Of a stretch of 14,513 bases of DNA, positions 14,162 to 14,513 are shown piece after piece (the stretch's first letter is position 1; each line of letters opens with the position of its first letter). The stretch covers positions 1 to 14,513 of the forward strand of contig DBFZTP010000143.1 of NCBI GenBank assembly GCA_048520025.1, written 5' to 3'. Below the pieces are notes generated by a model. It was not told where the DNA came from. It did not search any database and worked only from the letters and a program-made list of their open reading frames with translations. This DNA comes from Aphodousia sp048520025. Lineage in GTDB: Bacteria > Pseudomonadota > Gammaproteobacteria > Burkholderiales > Burkholderiaceae_F. Position numbers and translations under genes: made by a program.

Positions 14162-14513
14162 ATGTCATACTTTTTGAATTTGCCGCCTTTCGTGCAAACG
14201 ACGTTTTTGTTGTGCCTATCCAATACCGTCATGTTTTGTGCTTGGTATGGGCACTTAAAACTTTTGGGGCATCGAGGTTGGATTTGGGCTGTGCTCATGG
14301 GTTGGGCCATTGCCTTTTTCGAATATTTGTTCATGATTCCTGCCAACAGAATTGGATATTCTGTGATGAATGTGGCACAATTAAAAATTCTTCAGGAAGT
14401 AATTTCCCTGGTGATGTTTGTACCCTTTATGGTGCTCTTCATGAAGGAACCGCTAAAGATGAATTATGTTTATGCGGGTCTCTGTATGGTCGGTGCTGTG
14501 TACTTCATTTTTA
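14162..14513 (+). CDS. DUF486 (DMT-superfamily) small membrane protein, cut at window end
   Basis: At least 117 residues are seen with no stop before the window ends. The sequence matches the DUF486 family of small inner-membrane proteins, about 115-120 residues with four helices, related to the drug/metabolite transporters. Family-like segments are LPPFVQTTFLLCLSN at the start, then AWYGHLK, AFFEYLFMIPANRIGY, QLKILQEVISL and the final YAGLCMVGAVYF. Length suggests that only the last residue or two are missing. It starts nine bases after folK without a recognisable ribosome site, which suggests readthrough coupling or a weak start. No function is established for the family that I can name. 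Confidence 0.88.
   Translation, partial: MSYFLNLPPFVQTTFLLCLSNTVMFCAWYGHLKLLGHRGWIWAVLMGWAIAFFEYLFMIPANRIGYSVMNVAQLKILQEVISLVMFVPFMVLFMKEPLKMNYVYAGLCMVGAVYFIF

Noticed and set aside
1..14513. CRISPR, prophage, insertion sequence or other mobile element
   Set aside because: No spaced repeats, transposase, integrase, terminal inverted repeats or tRNA-adjacent junctions were seen.

Overview
The window looks like ordinary chromosome from a betaproteobacterium of the order Burkholderiales, most plausibly the host-associated, anaerobic and sugar-poor Sutterellaceae (Sutterella/Parasutterella type). The reasons are the run hda - HAD-IB phosphatase - pcnB - folK divergent from purM, which is a Burkholderiales arrangement as I remember it; a base composition that appears close to half G+C; and a gene content of dicarboxylate carriers, an FNR-type site and an anaerobic ribonucleotide reductase domain rather than sugar use. 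This placement is inference. I see no rRNA, tRNA, CRISPR, insertion sequence or phage gene.

Layout. Positions 24-1171 hold mnmA (tRNA 2-thiouridylase, minus strand) and its terminator. Positions 1264-3039 hold a translationally coupled pair: a nitronate monooxygenase-like flavoprotein and a nicotinamidase/isochorismatase-fold protein, both with substitutions at catalytic positions, closed by a strong terminator. Positions 3068-4740 hold a DASS/SLC13 anion transporter behind a perfect FNR-type palindrome. Positions 4742-7260 hold a LysR regulator divergent from a DcuC-family carrier, with a near-identical 17-bp repeat at the two ends of the shared promoter region. Positions 7253-10454 hold nucleotide metabolism: an adenine/xanthine-type phosphoribosyltransferase, a 57-residue free-standing NrdD glycyl-radical-like domain, a divergent adenosine deaminase-family protein and purM. 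Positions 10559-14513 hold the plus-strand run hda, HAD phosphatase, pcnB, folK and a DUF486 membrane protein cut by the window end.

The most interesting item is the small gene at 8028-8201. It carries the glycyl-radical loop signature of class III (anaerobic) ribonucleotide reductase without the rest of the enzyme. It has its own ribosome binding site and terminator, and a near-consensus NrdR box lies over its predicted promoter with a weaker second box about three helical turns upstream. A working hypothesis is a spare-part or regulatory domain for NrdD, analogous to GrcA/YfiD for pyruvate formate-lyase. Further points worth attention are the active-site substitutions in the coupled pair, the FNR site, the LysR repeats and the unusual adenosine deaminase.
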